Both the position numbers and the translations under genes were made by a program. This document shows, one piece after another, positions 1 through 8,801 of a stretch of DNA of 64,000 bases (position 1 is its first letter; each line of letters starts with the position of its first letter). The stretch comes from Plantactinospora endophytica (GTDB lineage: Bacteria > Actinomycetota > Actinomycetes > Mycobacteriales > Micromonosporaceae): the NCBI RefSeq assembly GCF_016862915.1, contig NZ_BONW01000041.1, positions 272,130 through 336,129 on the forward strand. The letters are read 5' to 3'. The notes below the pieces were generated by a model. That model ran no database searches, had not been told where the DNA came from, and worked only from the letters and a program-made list of their open reading frames with translations.

Positions 1-530
1 TGCGCGAATCCGGCCGTCACCCGAGCGGTGTCCAGCCACAGTGGCGCCGAGGTGGGCAGCACGGTGCCGCCGTCGAAGTAGCCGCGCAGCGTCTCCTCGT
101 CCGGCAGGACGGCCCCGGCGAGTTGGTGGTAGACCACCGCCGCCTCCTGTCGGGACACCCCGACCACCCGGTCGCGCAGGTGCGCGTCGACGCGCAGCTC
201 GCGGCTCAAGGCGGAGGCGCCGTGCCAGCGCAGAACGCCCGGCGTCCAGCCGGCACTGTCCAGTCGGACCGCCGAACGGTCCGCGCCGAGCCCGAACTCC
301 TCGACCAGGAGTCCCGCCGGGCGGCTCGGCTCCGGCTCGTCGCGCCTGGGCGGGTGGATCAGGTAGTAGTCGAGTACCGGGACCGCCGCCCGGTGGTCGG
401 TGGCCGGCGACCGCGCCGGGGAGGCGACCAGGACCGTTCCCGCCGGCTCCGAGCGGCGTACGGCTGCGGAGCCGGGCTGCGGGGCGGCTGACCCGGCCGG
501 TTGCACGGAAGATGTCGACATATGGTGCAT
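1..530 (-). CDS. Uncharacterised protein, C-terminus beyond window
   Basis: An open frame without stops runs leftwards from an ATG at 530 (a second in-frame ATG is at 521) to the window edge, giving at least 176 residues. It starts 52 nt after the stop of the receiver-PP2C gene on the same strand, so it probably ends that signalling operon. The N-terminal 30 residues are low complexity (S, P, A); the rest is mixed and soluble, with segments such as DHRAAVPVLDYYLIHPPRRD and RDRVVGVSRQEAAVVYHQLA. I do not recognise a family. The start is uncertain because only a weak GAGA lies upstream of 530. Confidence 0.55.
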   Translation of the reverse strand, partial: MHHMSTSSVQPAGSAAPQPGSAAVRRSEPAGTVLVASPARSPATDHRAAVPVLDYYLIHPPRRDEPEPSRPAGLLVEEFGLGADRSAVRLDSAGWTPGVLRWHGASALSRELRVDAHLRDRVVGVSRQEAAVVYHQLAGAVLPDEETLRGYFDGGTVLPTSAPLWLDTARVTAGFA

Positions 531-582
531 TCTCGGTTACGAACCCGCCGTGCGGGGTCCGGCTCGCCCGGCCTGCGGTGAC

Positions 583-2139
583 TCAGTGCCGGCGCAGGGC
601 GACCACCGCGATGTCGTCGGTGATCTCCGTCGGGTTGAGTTCGGCCAGCAGCCGCCGACAGAACGCGTCGAGGTCCTGCTCGACGGTTGCCGCCGTGCCG
701 GCCAGGTCGTCCAGCCGCCGGTCCAGGTCCACGTCCCGGCGTTCGACCAGGCCGTCGGTGTAGAGCACGAGGGTCGCGCCCCGGGGCAGCACGAATTCGA
801 GGTCGTCGGGGCGGTTCGCGCGGACCCCGAGCAGCGGGGCGCGGTGCTCGACGTACTCGGTCGAGTCGGCGGTGACCACCAGCGGCGGCAGGTGCCCGGC
901 ACTGGCCAGCCGGATCCGGCCGGTGGCGGGTTCCAGGGTGAGCAGGCAGAGCGTCGCGAACTCGGCCGGCAACAGGGTACGCAGCAGTTCGTCGACCCGG
1001 TCCAGGATGGCGCCGGGCGGATGCCGCTCCACCGCGTACGCCCGGATCGCGTGCCGGAGCTCGGCCATCACGGTCGCCGCGTGCAGCGAGTGGCCCGCGA
1101 CGTCGCCGATCGCGGCGACCAGCCGGCCGTCGATCATCGCCAGTTCGTAGAAGTCGCCGCCGACCTCGGTCTGCGCGCTCGCCGGCTCGTAGCAGACCGC
1201 GAGGTCGAGCCCGGGCACCGTGGGCAGCCGGCGGGGGAGCAGACTGCGCTGCAAGGTCACCGCGATCCGGTGCTCCTCGTCGTACGAGCGCTGCGCCTCG
1301 ACCGCCGTCGCCACCGCCTGCACCAGTTGGCTGAGTACGGCGGACTCGGTGGTCAGGGCCGACTCGGGTACGGCCACCTGCACCGCCGGGCGGTCCACCC
1401 GGAGCCGGGCGGTGGCGACGCAGACCTGCTCGCCGGGGCGTACCGGCACCGGCCAGTCGGCCGACGGCTTGGCGTGCATCCCGACCCCGACCGGCACGGC
1501 CCGGAGGTCGACCGGCCACTGCCGGACCGTCACCGGTCCACCGGGTTCGCCGACCAGTGCCGCCCAGCCTCGACCGTCGGCGTCCTGCCCGGCCACCAGC
1601 GCCCCGGTGCCGAAGATCCGGGACGCCCCGTGCGCCGCCGAGGTGAGCAGCGGCGTGAACGAGGGGGCGGCGTTCACCGCCAGCGTGGTCTCGGCGAGCG
1701 AGGCGAGCCGGGCGGCCAGCAGTTCGGCGCGGCTCCGGGCCCGGTAGTAGCGCAGCGCCGCCTGGGTGGTGGCGATCAGTTCGTCCGGCTCGATCGGTTC
1801 CACGAGGTACGCGTCCGCGCCCCGGGTCAGGCCCTGCGCCCGGTCGGAAACGCTCACCGCGTGCGCCGACACGTGGATCACCGGTCGTGAGGCGTGCCGG
1901 GGATCGGCCTTGATCCGCTCGCTCACCTCGAAGCCGCTCATGTCGCCCAGCCGTACGTCGAGGACGACCAGGTCGATCTCCTCCCGCTCCATCCGGTCCA
2001 GCGCCGCACCGCCGCTGTCCGCCTGGACGACCGTGTACCCGGCCCTGGTGAGCCAACTGACCAGCAGGTAGCGCTTGGCGGCGCTGTCGTCGACGACCAG
2101 GATCGTCGCGCCGGAGCCGACCTGTTCCGCGCCGCTCAC
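583..2139 (-). CDS. Receiver-domain PP2C (SpoIIE/RsbU-type) phosphatase
   Basis: 518 residues. Residues about 10-125 form a CheY-like receiver (ILVVDDS, VVLDVRLGDMSGFEV with the phospho-acceptor Asp, and PIEPDE after the conserved positions). A GAF-like linker follows, then a SpoIIE/PP2C phosphatase in the last 230 residues (EVGGDFYE, GDVAGHSLHAA, LYTDGLVERR, DDIAVVALR hold the metal-binding Asp/Gly residues). Such proteins dephosphorylate anti-anti-sigma (STAS) proteins under phosphorelay control. The GTG start at 2139 overlaps the stop of the histidine kinase (GTGA), so the two are translationally coupled and are probably a cognate pair feeding into the stressosome genes upstream. Confidence 0.9.
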   Translation of the reverse strand: MSGAEQVGSGATILVVDDSAAKRYLLVSWLTRAGYTVVQADSGGAALDRMEREEIDLVVLDVRLGDMSGFEVSERIKADPRHASRPVIHVSAHAVSVSDRAQGLTRGADAYLVEPIEPDELIATTQAALRYYRARSRAELLAARLASLAETTLAVNAAPSFTPLLTSAAHGASRIFGTGALVAGQDADGRGWAALVGEPGGPVTVRQWPVDLRAVPVGVGMHAKPSADWPVPVRPGEQVCVATARLRVDRPAVQVAVPESALTTESAVLSQLVQAVATAVEAQRSYDEEHRIAVTLQRSLLPRRLPTVPGLDLAVCYEPASAQTEVGGDFYELAMIDGRLVAAIGDVAGHSLHAATVMAELRHAIRAYAVERHPPGAILDRVDELLRTLLPAEFATLCLLTLEPATGRIRLASAGHLPPLVVTADSTEYVEHRAPLLGVRANRPDDLEFVLPRGATLVLYTDGLVERRDVDLDRRLDDLAGTAATVEQDLDAFCRRLLAELNPTEITDDIAVVALRRH

Positions 2140-3521
2140 GGTGTCGGCCGCAGCGGTAGGTGGACGGTGAACGTACTGCCGGCGCCGGGCTCGCTGGTCA
2201 TCCGCAGGTCGCCGCCGAGCAGCCGGGACAGCCGCCGGGCGTACGGCAGGCCGAGGCCGGTGCCCCGGGCGCCGGTCGGCGAGGGACGCCCCGGCACCTG
2301 GTAGAACTCCTCGAAGATCCGCTCCTGTAGCTCGGCCGGTACGCCGATTCCGGTGTCGCTGACCCGGACGACCCACCAGTCGCCGTCGACCTCGGCGGTC
2401 ATCCGGACCTCGCCCCGCGCGGTGAACTTGAGCCCGTTGTGCAGCAGGTTGCGCAGCACCTGGGTGAGCAGCACCTCGTCGGTGCGGATCAGCGCCGGCG
2501 GCGCGGGGTCGACCACCACCAGCTCCACCTCGGGCCGGGTGGCCATCGCCCGTACGGTGCCCCGGAGCTGGCCGAAGACGGTCCGCAGCTCGACGTCGGT
2601 CCAGTTCGGCTCGATCGCCCCGGACTCCGCCTTGCCGAGGTCCAGCAGCTCGTTGACCAGCGACAGCAGGTCGGCGGCCGAGCCCCGGATCAGCTCCGCC
2701 TGCTCCCGCTGCTCGGCGGTGAGCGGGTCGGAGGCCGGGTCCAGCAGCAGCCGGGTCAGCCCGATCACCGCGGTCACCGGCGCGCGGAGTTCGTGGCTGA
2801 CGTTGGCCAGGAACCGGCTCTTCGCCTCGCTGGCGGCGCGGAGCTGCACGGAGCGCTCCTCCAACTCGGCGTGCAGCGCGACCACGCCCCGGTTGGTCTC
2901 GTCGAGTTCCTCGGAGAGCTGCGTGTAGAGCGCCAGCACGCCCCGGTTGGTCTCGGCGAGTTCCTCGTTGAGCCGGACGAGCTCGTCGCGCTGCGCCCGG
3001 GTCTGCTCCAGGGCCGCGAGGAGCTGCTCGTTCTGCTCGGCCATCTCCTCCAGCGGAGTACTGGCGGCCGAGGCGTTCAGGTTGTCGCGTATCACGTCAA
3101 GGCGATCCGGGGTGAGCGGGCTGGTCGGGGCGGGGATCCGGCGGGTCATCCGGAGTACGAGCGCCGCACCGTCCCGGGCGACACTGAAGGTGTCGACCAG
3201 CCGGCCCAGCACCAGGGCTTCGGTGAGCGTCTGTTCCGTCGTGCCGGCCGGCGGTACGGCGGTGACCTCGGTGACCAGCACCTGCGGAGTGGCGTCGACC
3301 GTCACCGCGAAGGTCACCTCGGCTCGCGCCGGTACGGCCAGCGTGACGACGAGGTAGCGGCCGATCTCGCTGAGCGCGGTGGCGAGCCGTACCTGGTCCT
3401 GGTGCTCCATGCCGACGGCGGCGGCCACCTCGCGGCCGCGCTGGCGGACCAGGAACACGTCCGGCTCGGCGCGCAGCGTCATCCGCAGCAGCACCGGACC
3501 GGTGGCCGATGGCCCGGTCAC
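2136..3521 (-). CDS. Cytosolic hybrid-less histidine kinase with coiled coil
   Basis: 461 residues with no membrane segment. The first ~145 residues look like a degenerate GHKL/RsbW-like ATPase domain. Residues about 150-225 are a heptad-rich coiled coil (repeated LAETNRGV / LDETNRGVVAL units), followed by the HisKA box (SRFLANVSHELRAPVTAVIG, phospho-His in SHE) and a HATPase_c domain (LLHNGLKFT N-box, DTGIGVP G1, GTGLGLPYARR G2). It presumably phosphorylates the receiver of the downstream PP2C, whose start overlaps this stop. The kinase reads as the sensor output between the RsbT-like switch proteins and the phosphatase. The start is a GTG with no strong ribosome site. Confidence 0.88.
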   Translation of the reverse strand: MTGPSATGPVLLRMTLRAEPDVFLVRQRGREVAAAVGMEHQDQVRLATALSEIGRYLVVTLAVPARAEVTFAVTVDATPQVLVTEVTAVPPAGTTEQTLTEALVLGRLVDTFSVARDGAALVLRMTRRIPAPTSPLTPDRLDVIRDNLNASAASTPLEEMAEQNEQLLAALEQTRAQRDELVRLNEELAETNRGVLALYTQLSEELDETNRGVVALHAELEERSVQLRAASEAKSRFLANVSHELRAPVTAVIGLTRLLLDPASDPLTAEQREQAELIRGSAADLLSLVNELLDLGKAESGAIEPNWTDVELRTVFGQLRGTVRAMATRPEVELVVVDPAPPALIRTDEVLLTQVLRNLLHNGLKFTARGEVRMTAEVDGDWWVVRVSDTGIGVPAELQERIFEEFYQVPGRPSPTGARGTGLGLPYARRLSRLLGGDLRMTSEPGAGSTFTVHLPLRPTP

Positions 3522-3599
3522 GACCGCTCCCCGGTCACGGCCGCTGCTCCGGCCCGGCGTGGCGCGGTCGTCACGGCTTCCCGTCCAGACGTGGCCCGG

Positions 3600-4628
3600 T
3601 CACGGCGCGGTCCGGGCGACGAGGACGCAGGCGTCGTCACGGCGTACGGCGGCGTCCCGCAGCAGGGTGCCGGCGATCACCTGCGGCGAGCGCGCGGCCA
3701 ACCCGACGTAGTCGGTCAGCCGCCACCGGTCGGTCACCCCGTCACTGTGCATGACCAGGCAGGCGCCGTCCGGGAACGGGTAGTCGAACTCGCGTACCGT
3801 CCGCCGCTGGTGGCCGACGATGCCGGGCATGGAGACCAGGCCACGCCGGTCGGCGTCGTGGTGCACGGAGCCGGCGATGTTGCCGAGCCCGGCGTACCGG
3901 ACCAGCCCGGCCGCCGAATCGAGTTCGGCGACGGCGGCGGCAGCGCCCCGGGTGTGGCTGATCGCCCGGTGCAGGTGTTCGAGCACCGCTGCCGGCGGCG
4001 CCGCCGGAGCCAGGTGGAAGGCGTGCACGGCGGCCCGGGCCGCCACGGCGGCGAGCGGCCCGTGCCCGAGCCCGTCGCAGACCAGCACCTGCCGCCGGCC
4101 CTCGACGGTACGCACCGCGAACCCGTCGCCGCAGGACTGCTCGCCGCTCATCGGTCGGCTCACCCCGGCGACCCGGCCCGGCTCCGGCGCCTCCCCCGGC
4201 CAGACCTGGGCGGCGGTCACCGTGCCACGGCCGGGCAGCGAGAAGACGTCGAACCAGCTCGACTGCCGGCCGATCGCGCCGAGCCCGATGCCGAGGGAGC
4301 CGGCGGTCGAGTGACCGTCCCGGGTCGACGAGACCACGTCGGTCATCCCCGGGCCGGAGTCGAGGGCGAGCAGTTCCACCCCGGCCACCCGGTCGTTTCG
4401 GGCCGGCCGGATCAGCAGCAGTCCGTTGTCGGCGTGCTTGACGAGATTGCTGGCCAGTTCGACGGCGACGATGGCCACGGCGCCGGCGCGGGCCTCGTCG
4501 AAACCCATCCGGCCGGCCAACAGTTCGGCGGCCCGGCGGACGGTGCCGACCGCACCCAACTCCTCGACCTGGAACCACGCGCCCTCGTCGACAAGCCGGT
4601 CGTCGCCGCTCACATCGATCGCGCCCAT
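3600..4628 (-). CDS. RsbT-like kinase fused to RsbX-like SpoIIE phosphatase
   Basis: 342 residues. Residues 1-135 are a GHKL anti-sigma-factor kinase fold (ELASNLVKHADNG N-box, LALDSGPGM and GSLGIGLGA ATP-lid motifs). The remainder is a SpoIIE/RsbX-type phosphatase (LVCDGLGHGPLAA and MHSDGVTDRW carry the catalytic acidic residues). In Bacillus stressosomes RsbT and RsbX are separate proteins that phosphorylate and dephosphorylate RsbR/RsbS; here both activities sit in one chain, as in other actinobacterial stressosome loci. Its start overlaps the end of the stand-alone RsbT gene by 19 nt. Confidence 0.88.
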   Translation of the reverse strand: MGAIDVSGDDRLVDEGAWFQVEELGAVGTVRRAAELLAGRMGFDEARAGAVAIVAVELASNLVKHADNGLLLIRPARNDRVAGVELLALDSGPGMTDVVSSTRDGHSTAGSLGIGLGAIGRQSSWFDVFSLPGRGTVTAAQVWPGEAPEPGRVAGVSRPMSGEQSCGDGFAVRTVEGRRQVLVCDGLGHGPLAAVAARAAVHAFHLAPAAPPAAVLEHLHRAISHTRGAAAAVAELDSAAGLVRYAGLGNIAGSVHHDADRRGLVSMPGIVGHQRRTVREFDYPFPDGACLVMHSDGVTDRWRLTDYVGLAARSPQVIAGTLLRDAAVRRDDACVLVARTAP

Positions 4629-5035
4629 TTCGTGATCGTCACCCGGGTGCCCTGACCGGTGCCGGTCTGCACCTCGAACTCGTCGACCAGCCGCCGCGCG
4701 CCGCCGAGGCCCAGCCCCAGGCCGCCGCCCGAGGTGTAGCCGTCGGTCAGCGCCAGCTCCAGGTTGGCGATGCCGGGGCCCTCGTCGGAGAAGACGATCC
4801 GGATGCCCTTGCGGCGACCGCTGTCCACGACACCGACCTCGGCGCCGCCGCCACCGCCGTAGACCAGGGTGTTCCGGGCCAGCTCGCTCGCGGCGGTGAC
4901 CAGCTTGGTCTGGTCGACCAGGGAGAGCGAGACCGCGACGGCGGCGGTACGGACGAGTTGGCGTACCCGCACCACGTCGGCGTCCGAGTTGATCGTCACG
5001 ACCTGCGGGGTGGACAGGTCGGGCCGGCCGGTCAA
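4610..5035 (-). CDS. rsbT: Stressosome switch kinase RsbT
   Basis: About 141 residues, a GHKL serine kinase. Typical RsbT motifs are DQTKLVTAASELARNTLVYG (N-box), FSDEGPGIANLELALTDGY and GGGLGLGLGGARRLVDEF. It phosphorylates the STAS proteins RsbS and RsbR and is then released to activate the downstream phosphatase. I chose the TTG at 5035 because it overlaps the rsbS stop (TTGA) and gives the usual short N-terminus; an ATG at 5086 would add 17 residues encoded entirely inside rsbS. The order rsbR-rsbS-rsbT matches stressosome loci. Confidence 0.88.
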   Translation of the reverse strand: MTGRPDLSTPQVVTINSDADVVRVRQLVRTAAVAVSLSLVDQTKLVTAASELARNTLVYGGGGGAEVGVVDSGRRKGIRIVFSDEGPGIANLELALTDGYTSGGGLGLGLGGARRLVDEFEVQTGTGQGTRVTITKWARSM

Positions 5036-5481
5036 GACGCGGTCGCCGTCGGGTGGTCGGGGTCCGGGCCGAGAGCGAGCATCCACGCCGTGTCCGAGTC
5101 CGACCCGCGTACGTGGTCCGCGTCGTCCTGCCGGGACCGGGCCAGCAGTTCCATGCCGCGTTCGACGTTCAGCGCGGTCCGGATGCCGTTCAGCGACAGG
5201 CCCAGTTCGACGAGGGTGATCGCGACAGCCGGCCGCATCCCGACCACCACGGTCTCGGCGTCGAGTACCCGGGCTATCGCGGCGATCGTGGAGAGCATCC
5301 GGCCGACGAACGAGTCGACGATGTCCATCGCGGTGATGTCGATGATCACCCCGTGGCAGCCGCTCTGCACGATCCGGTCGGAGAGGTCCTGTTGCAGGGC
5401 CAGCGCGGTCTGGTCCTCCATGTCGACCTGGATCGAGACCAGCAGCAGGTCACCGATCTTGAGCACCGGTACCCGGTGCAT
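5032..5481 (-). CDS. rsbS: Stressosome STAS protein RsbS
   Basis: 149 residues, a single STAS domain: VPVLKIGDLLLVSIQ, the phosphorylation loop around MDIVDSFVGRMLS (Ser in DSF), and VVGMRPAVAITLVELGL. The C-terminal 30 residues (RQDDADHVRGSDSDTA onward) are an acidic tail not usual in RsbS. RsbS and RsbR build the stressosome core that sequesters RsbT. Its ATG overlaps the rsbR stop (ATGA), so the genes are translationally coupled. Confidence 0.92.
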   Translation of the reverse strand: MHRVPVLKIGDLLLVSIQVDMEDQTALALQQDLSDRIVQSGCHGVIIDITAMDIVDSFVGRMLSTIAAIARVLDAETVVVGMRPAVAITLVELGLSLNGIRTALNVERGMELLARSRQDDADHVRGSDSDTAWMLALGPDPDHPTATAS

Positions 5482-6356
5482 CAGGCCTCCCGCGCGCCGC
5501 GTGCGGCGCTGCCGTTGCCCCGGCGGGACTGCTCGATCGTGCGTAGCGCGTGCCGGAGCGCGTCGGCCAGCGTCGCCTTGGTGGCGATGTCGCCGAACTC
5601 GATGCCCAACGCCACGATCGTCTGGGCGATCTGCGGCCGGATGCCCGATACGATGCACTCGGCGCCCATCAGGCGGGCGGCCACCACCGTCTTCAGGATG
5701 TGCTGCGCGACCTGGGTGTCCACCGCCGGCACGCCGGTGATGTCGATGATCGCGTACGGCGAGCCGGTGTCGACCAGGGTCTGCAGCAGCCGCTCCATCA
5801 CGACCTGGGCCCGGGCCGAGTCCAGCGTGCCGACGAGCGGGATGGCGACCACGCCCTCCCAGAGCTTCACCACCGGGGTGGAGAGTTCGAGAAGCTGCTC
5901 GGCCTGGTCGGCGAGGAGTTCCTCCCGCGACCTGGCGTACCGCTCGAAGGTGAACAGGCCCAACTGGTCGACCACCCCGGAGGCGGTGACGTAGTCCGCC
6001 AGCGCCCGCTGGTCGCCGGAGCGTACGTCGAGCACGTCGACAAGCGCGTCCTTGAGCGCGAAGACGCTCACCGCGGTCTCGGTGGCGGTGAAGCCCTGCT
6101 GCGCCCGGCTTCGGGACATCTCGGAGAGCGTGGCCCGCAGCGCGCCGGACGCGTCGGCGGCCAGGTCGAACTGCCCCTCGGCGAGCGCGGCGCGCAGCGC
6201 CCGGTGCAGCTCCTGCACCTGTTGGCGTAGCTCCGCCTCCGTCATCCGGCCGCGCACCGAGGCGGCGGTGACCTCGGTCCAGCGCTCAACCAGCCGCGCC
6301 GCGTGGCTGTCGAGCAACGCGGCGAAGCGGCTGCTCTCGTCGGCCGTGATGGCCAT
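5481..6356 (-). CDS. rsbR: Stressosome sensor RsbR (N-RsbR globin-like + STAS)
   Basis: 291 residues. Residues 1-160 are helical and resemble the non-haem-globin-type sensor domain of RsbR. Residues about 165-280 are a STAS domain (TPVVKLWEGVVAIPLVGTLD, then IIDITGVPAVDTQVAQHILK, with the regulatory Thr in DTQ). It is the first gene of the operon: the ATG at 6356 has a strong GGGAGGGA upstream, and the next gene in that direction is on the opposite strand. The signal sensed cannot be read from the sequence. Confidence 0.92.
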   Translation of the reverse strand: MAITADESSRFAALLDSHAARLVERWTEVTAASVRGRMTEAELRQQVQELHRALRAALAEGQFDLAADASGALRATLSEMSRSRAQQGFTATETAVSVFALKDALVDVLDVRSGDQRALADYVTASGVVDQLGLFTFERYARSREELLADQAEQLLELSTPVVKLWEGVVAIPLVGTLDSARAQVVMERLLQTLVDTGSPYAIIDITGVPAVDTQVAQHILKTVVAARLMGAECIVSGIRPQIAQTIVALGIEFGDIATKATLADALRHALRTIEQSRRGNGSAARGAREA

Positions 6357-6633
6357 CGTTCCCTCCCCGAATGCTGGTCGCGGGCGTGCCGATGGCCAGC
6401 CCGGCCGGTGGACTGTATCACCGGGATCCGTCGGGACGACCTGACGGACTCTCTGGCCAGCCGGTATTGGCGGCTCCGGATGCCTCGCCCGGGTCGCGGC
6501 CGGCGTCCGCCGGACGGGCAGCGCCGTGGACGTCGAGAGCCGGGATCCGGCTCCGACCTCTGCGGTGTACGGCACCGGTCAGGTGCCACCCCGATCGGCG
6601 CCGAGGCGCCACGTCTTACCTGGGAAGGAAACC

Positions 6634-7023
6634 ATGGGACAGCCCGTCGTGCACTTCGAGATCATCGGTACGGATCCGGCGGCGCTCCGGAGCTACTACG
6701 GCGACCTGTTCGGCTGGACGTTCGGTGTGGGTGACGCCGCCACCGACGCCGTCTCCGCGCCGGGCGAGTACGGCTTCGTCGACGGCGGCACCACCGGCGA
6801 CGGCACCGGGATCAACGGTGGTGTCGCGGGCGGTACCGGACACCGGCCCCGGGTGCTGTTCTACGTCGGTGTTCCCGACGTCGAAGCGGCGCTCCAACGG
6901 GCCGAGAGCCTCGGCGGCGAGCGCATCCTGGGTCCGGCCCCGACCAGCGGCGGCGCCATTGCGGTCGGTCACTTCACCGATCCGGAGGGCAACCTGATCG
7001 GTGTCGCCGGTCCACCGCGGTGA
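6634..7023 (+). CDS. VOC-family (glyoxalase/bleomycin-resistance) protein
   Basis: 129 residues, a small vicinal-oxygen-chelate protein with two beta-alpha-beta-beta-beta modules: VVHFEIIGTDPAALRSYYGD at the start and LFYVGVPDVEAALQRAESLG then GHFTDPEGNLIGV at the end. The HFE and EGN positions are where VOC proteins bind a metal. A GGGAAGGAAA ribosome site precedes the ATG. It lies between the divergent stressosome operon and the polyketide cluster, so membership of the cluster is uncertain; VOC proteins there can be resistance proteins or ring-modifying enzymes. Confidence 0.8.
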   Translation: MGQPVVHFEIIGTDPAALRSYYGDLFGWTFGVGDAATDAVSAPGEYGFVDGGTTGDGTGINGGVAGGTGHRPRVLFYVGVPDVEAALQRAESLGGERILGPAPTSGGAIAVGHFTDPEGNLIGVAGPPR

Positions 7024-7395
7024 CCACTGCCGCCGGGCGGCGCGGTGTCGACGGCGACTGGACGCCGGCCGGTGCCGCCTGGCGGCAACCGCGACGGCGG
7101 GGGCGTTCCCGGTCCGCCTCCGCCCGGGGGAGGAGGCGCCGCCCGAGCGGCGGAGCGGCGGGATCGTCAGCGCGGCGGAAGACCGGCGCCGGCCACCGCC
7201 GTAGCGTGGGACCAGGTCCGGGACACCACGTGCGGGTCGATGTCGTACGCGATGGCGAGGGGTGCGCCCGACGGCGGTCCGGGATCCGGGCAGCCCGGGA
7301 AACCGTACCCGGCCGGCCGGTGCCCCGGCGCTGGCCGGTGACCGTTTCCGGCCGGCGGTGGAGCCGGCCACCCCCGTCGAGGAGGCGAGTGTGCG
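7024..7395 (+). promoter_or_regulatory. Non-coding gap upstream of flavin reductase
   Basis: 372 bases with no convincing gene on either strand: the frames through it are GC-shadow frames with no recognisable protein. It holds one element of interest, the GGAAGACC-N17-TAGCGTG site described separately, and purine-rich ribosome-site-like sequence (GGAGGCGAG) just before the GTG at 7396. Confidence 0.5.
7177..7208 (+). promoter_or_regulatory. Cluster promoter element, copy 1
   Basis: GGAAGACC at 7177-7184, a 17-nt spacer and TAGCGTG at 7202-7208. The same two boxes at the same spacing stand at 20524-20555 before the halogenase and, with two mismatches in the first box, at 16099-16130 before the TcmI cyclase. 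TAGCGT is a plausible actinomycete -10 (TAGNNT); the upstream box may be a -35 or an activator site. It lies 188 nt before the flavin reductase start. Confidence 0.55.
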
Positions 7396-7968
7396 GTGAC
7401 CGAGACCGTGGTGTCCGACCCGATCGACCAGCGCCGACTACGTACGGTGCTCGGTCACTTCACCACCGGCGTGGTGGTGGTGACCGCCGTCACCCCGGAC
7501 GGCCGGCCGACCGGGATGACGGCGAACTCCTTCTCGTCGCTGTCCCTCGACCCACCACTGGTGCTGTTCTGCGTCAACCGGCACTCGCGGCTCTTCCCGG
7601 TGTTCGCCTCGGCGCCGGCCTTCGCCGTCAACGTGCTGCGGGAGCGGGACCGGGACCTGTCCCAGCGGTTCGCCCGGCCCGGCCTCGACCGCTTCGGCGA
7701 GCTGACCCCCCGGTACGGCCGCAGCGGCGCACCGCTGCTCGACGACCCGCTGGCGGTACTCGAATGCGTGGCGCCGCGCCGGGTTCCGGCCGGGGACCAC
7801 GAGATCGTCATCGGCCGGGTGGTCGAGGCGTGGGCGGCCGACGAGCCGGACGCGGAGCCACTGGTCTACTACGGCGGCGCCTACCGCACCCTGCACCCGG
7901 ACCGGGCGGTACCGGGCCTCCGGGTCCCGCTGGAGGACCCGCTCGACTGGTGGGTGCCGTTCCGCTGA
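7396..7968 (+). CDS. Flavin reductase (HpaC/FlaRed family)
   Basis: 190 residues, a flavin-reductase-like FMN-binding split barrel: LRTVLGHFTTGVVVVTAVTP, the substrate/flavin segment GMTANSFSSLSLDPPLVLFC and ending in VYYGGAYRTLH. These enzymes use NAD(P)H to make free reduced flavin for partner enzymes. The FADH2-dependent halogenase 13 kb away in the same cluster needs such a partner, and the two genes share a nearly identical promoter element. The GTG start follows GAGGCGAGTGTGCG. Confidence 0.9.
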   Translation: MTETVVSDPIDQRRLRTVLGHFTTGVVVVTAVTPDGRPTGMTANSFSSLSLDPPLVLFCVNRHSRLFPVFASAPAFAVNVLRERDRDLSQRFARPGLDRFGELTPRYGRSGAPLLDDPLAVLECVAPRRVPAGDHEIVIGRVVEAWAADEPDAEPLVYYGGAYRTLHPDRAVPGLRVPLEDPLDWWVPFR

Positions 7969-8054
7969 ACCCCGCGTACCGGGTCGGTTCCCGGCCGGCG
8001 GGTCGATGGATCCCGGCCGGGGCCGATCCGTCGGAAGCAGGATGGAGACCCAGC

Positions 8055-8801
8055 ATGGACGCCGGCGGTATCGACGACTACCTCGGGCAGATCGAGCGCG
8101 GCCTGACCGGAGCCCGGCCGAGGTGGCGAAGCCAGGTGCTCGACGAGTTGCGGTACGGGCTGGAGGACGCGGCCGACCGGCACCGGTCGCTGGGCGGCTC
8201 CCGGATCGAGGCGGAGCGGCTGGCGGTCACCGAGTGGGGGCCGGCGGCGGTGGTGGTACGGGACTTCGCGTACGAGTCCCTGCACTCCGGCGGGCGGCGC
8301 CTCTCGGTGGCCGTACTCGCCACGGCACCGGTGGCGGTGGCCGCCTGGAGCCTGACGTTGCTGTCCGGCCCGCCCGATCCGTGGCCGAGCGACGTGCCGA
8401 TCGAGATCGAGCTCGCCGGCCGGATGATGACCCTGCTGGCCCTCGGCGCGGTCTGCGCGGCGGTCGGGGTGCTGCTCGGTGGCCGTCGGGCCCGGGGCGT
8501 CACGTGGCGCCGGGGCAGCCTGCTCGGCTACCGGGCCGGGCTGGCGGCCGGCGGCGCCCTGGCGACCAGTCTCGCCCTCGCGCTGCTGATCCTGCTCGAA
8601 CGGGCGGTCGTCGACCCGGGTTCGGTCGGCTGGCCGGGATCGGTGCTGGCGGCCGGCGTCTCGGTCGGCGTACTGGTGCTGCTGGCCGGGGAGGTCCGGC
8701 CGCTGGTCCGGGCCGGTCGGCTGACCGCCGGTGCCCTGCCGGGGGAGCGGACACCCGGCAGGGCACGGACCTCGGACGGGACCGGCGACCGTCCTCAGTA
8801 G
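8055..8801 (+). CDS. Membrane protein with HAAS-like signalling prefix
   Basis: 248 residues. Residues 1-75 form an amphipathic helical domain (DDYLGQIERGLTGARPRWRS, LGGSRIEAERLAVTEWGPAA) typical of HAAS/DUF1700 'permease prefix' domains. Four hydrophobic segments follow (about 85-105, 125-145, 160-185, 200-220). Such proteins usually work with PadR regulators or ABC exporters; no PadR gene is present here. Its stop overlaps the end of the convergent ABM gene by 7 nt. Confidence 0.75.
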   Translation: MDAGGIDDYLGQIERGLTGARPRWRSQVLDELRYGLEDAADRHRSLGGSRIEAERLAVTEWGPAAVVVRDFAYESLHSGGRRLSVAVLATAPVAVAAWSLTLLSGPPDPWPSDVPIEIELAGRMMTLLALGAVCAAVGVLLGGRRARGVTWRRGSLLGYRAGLAAGGALATSLALALLILLERAVVDPGSVGWPGSVLAAGVSVGVLVLLAGEVRPLVRAGRLTAGALPGERTPGRARTSDGTGDRPQ

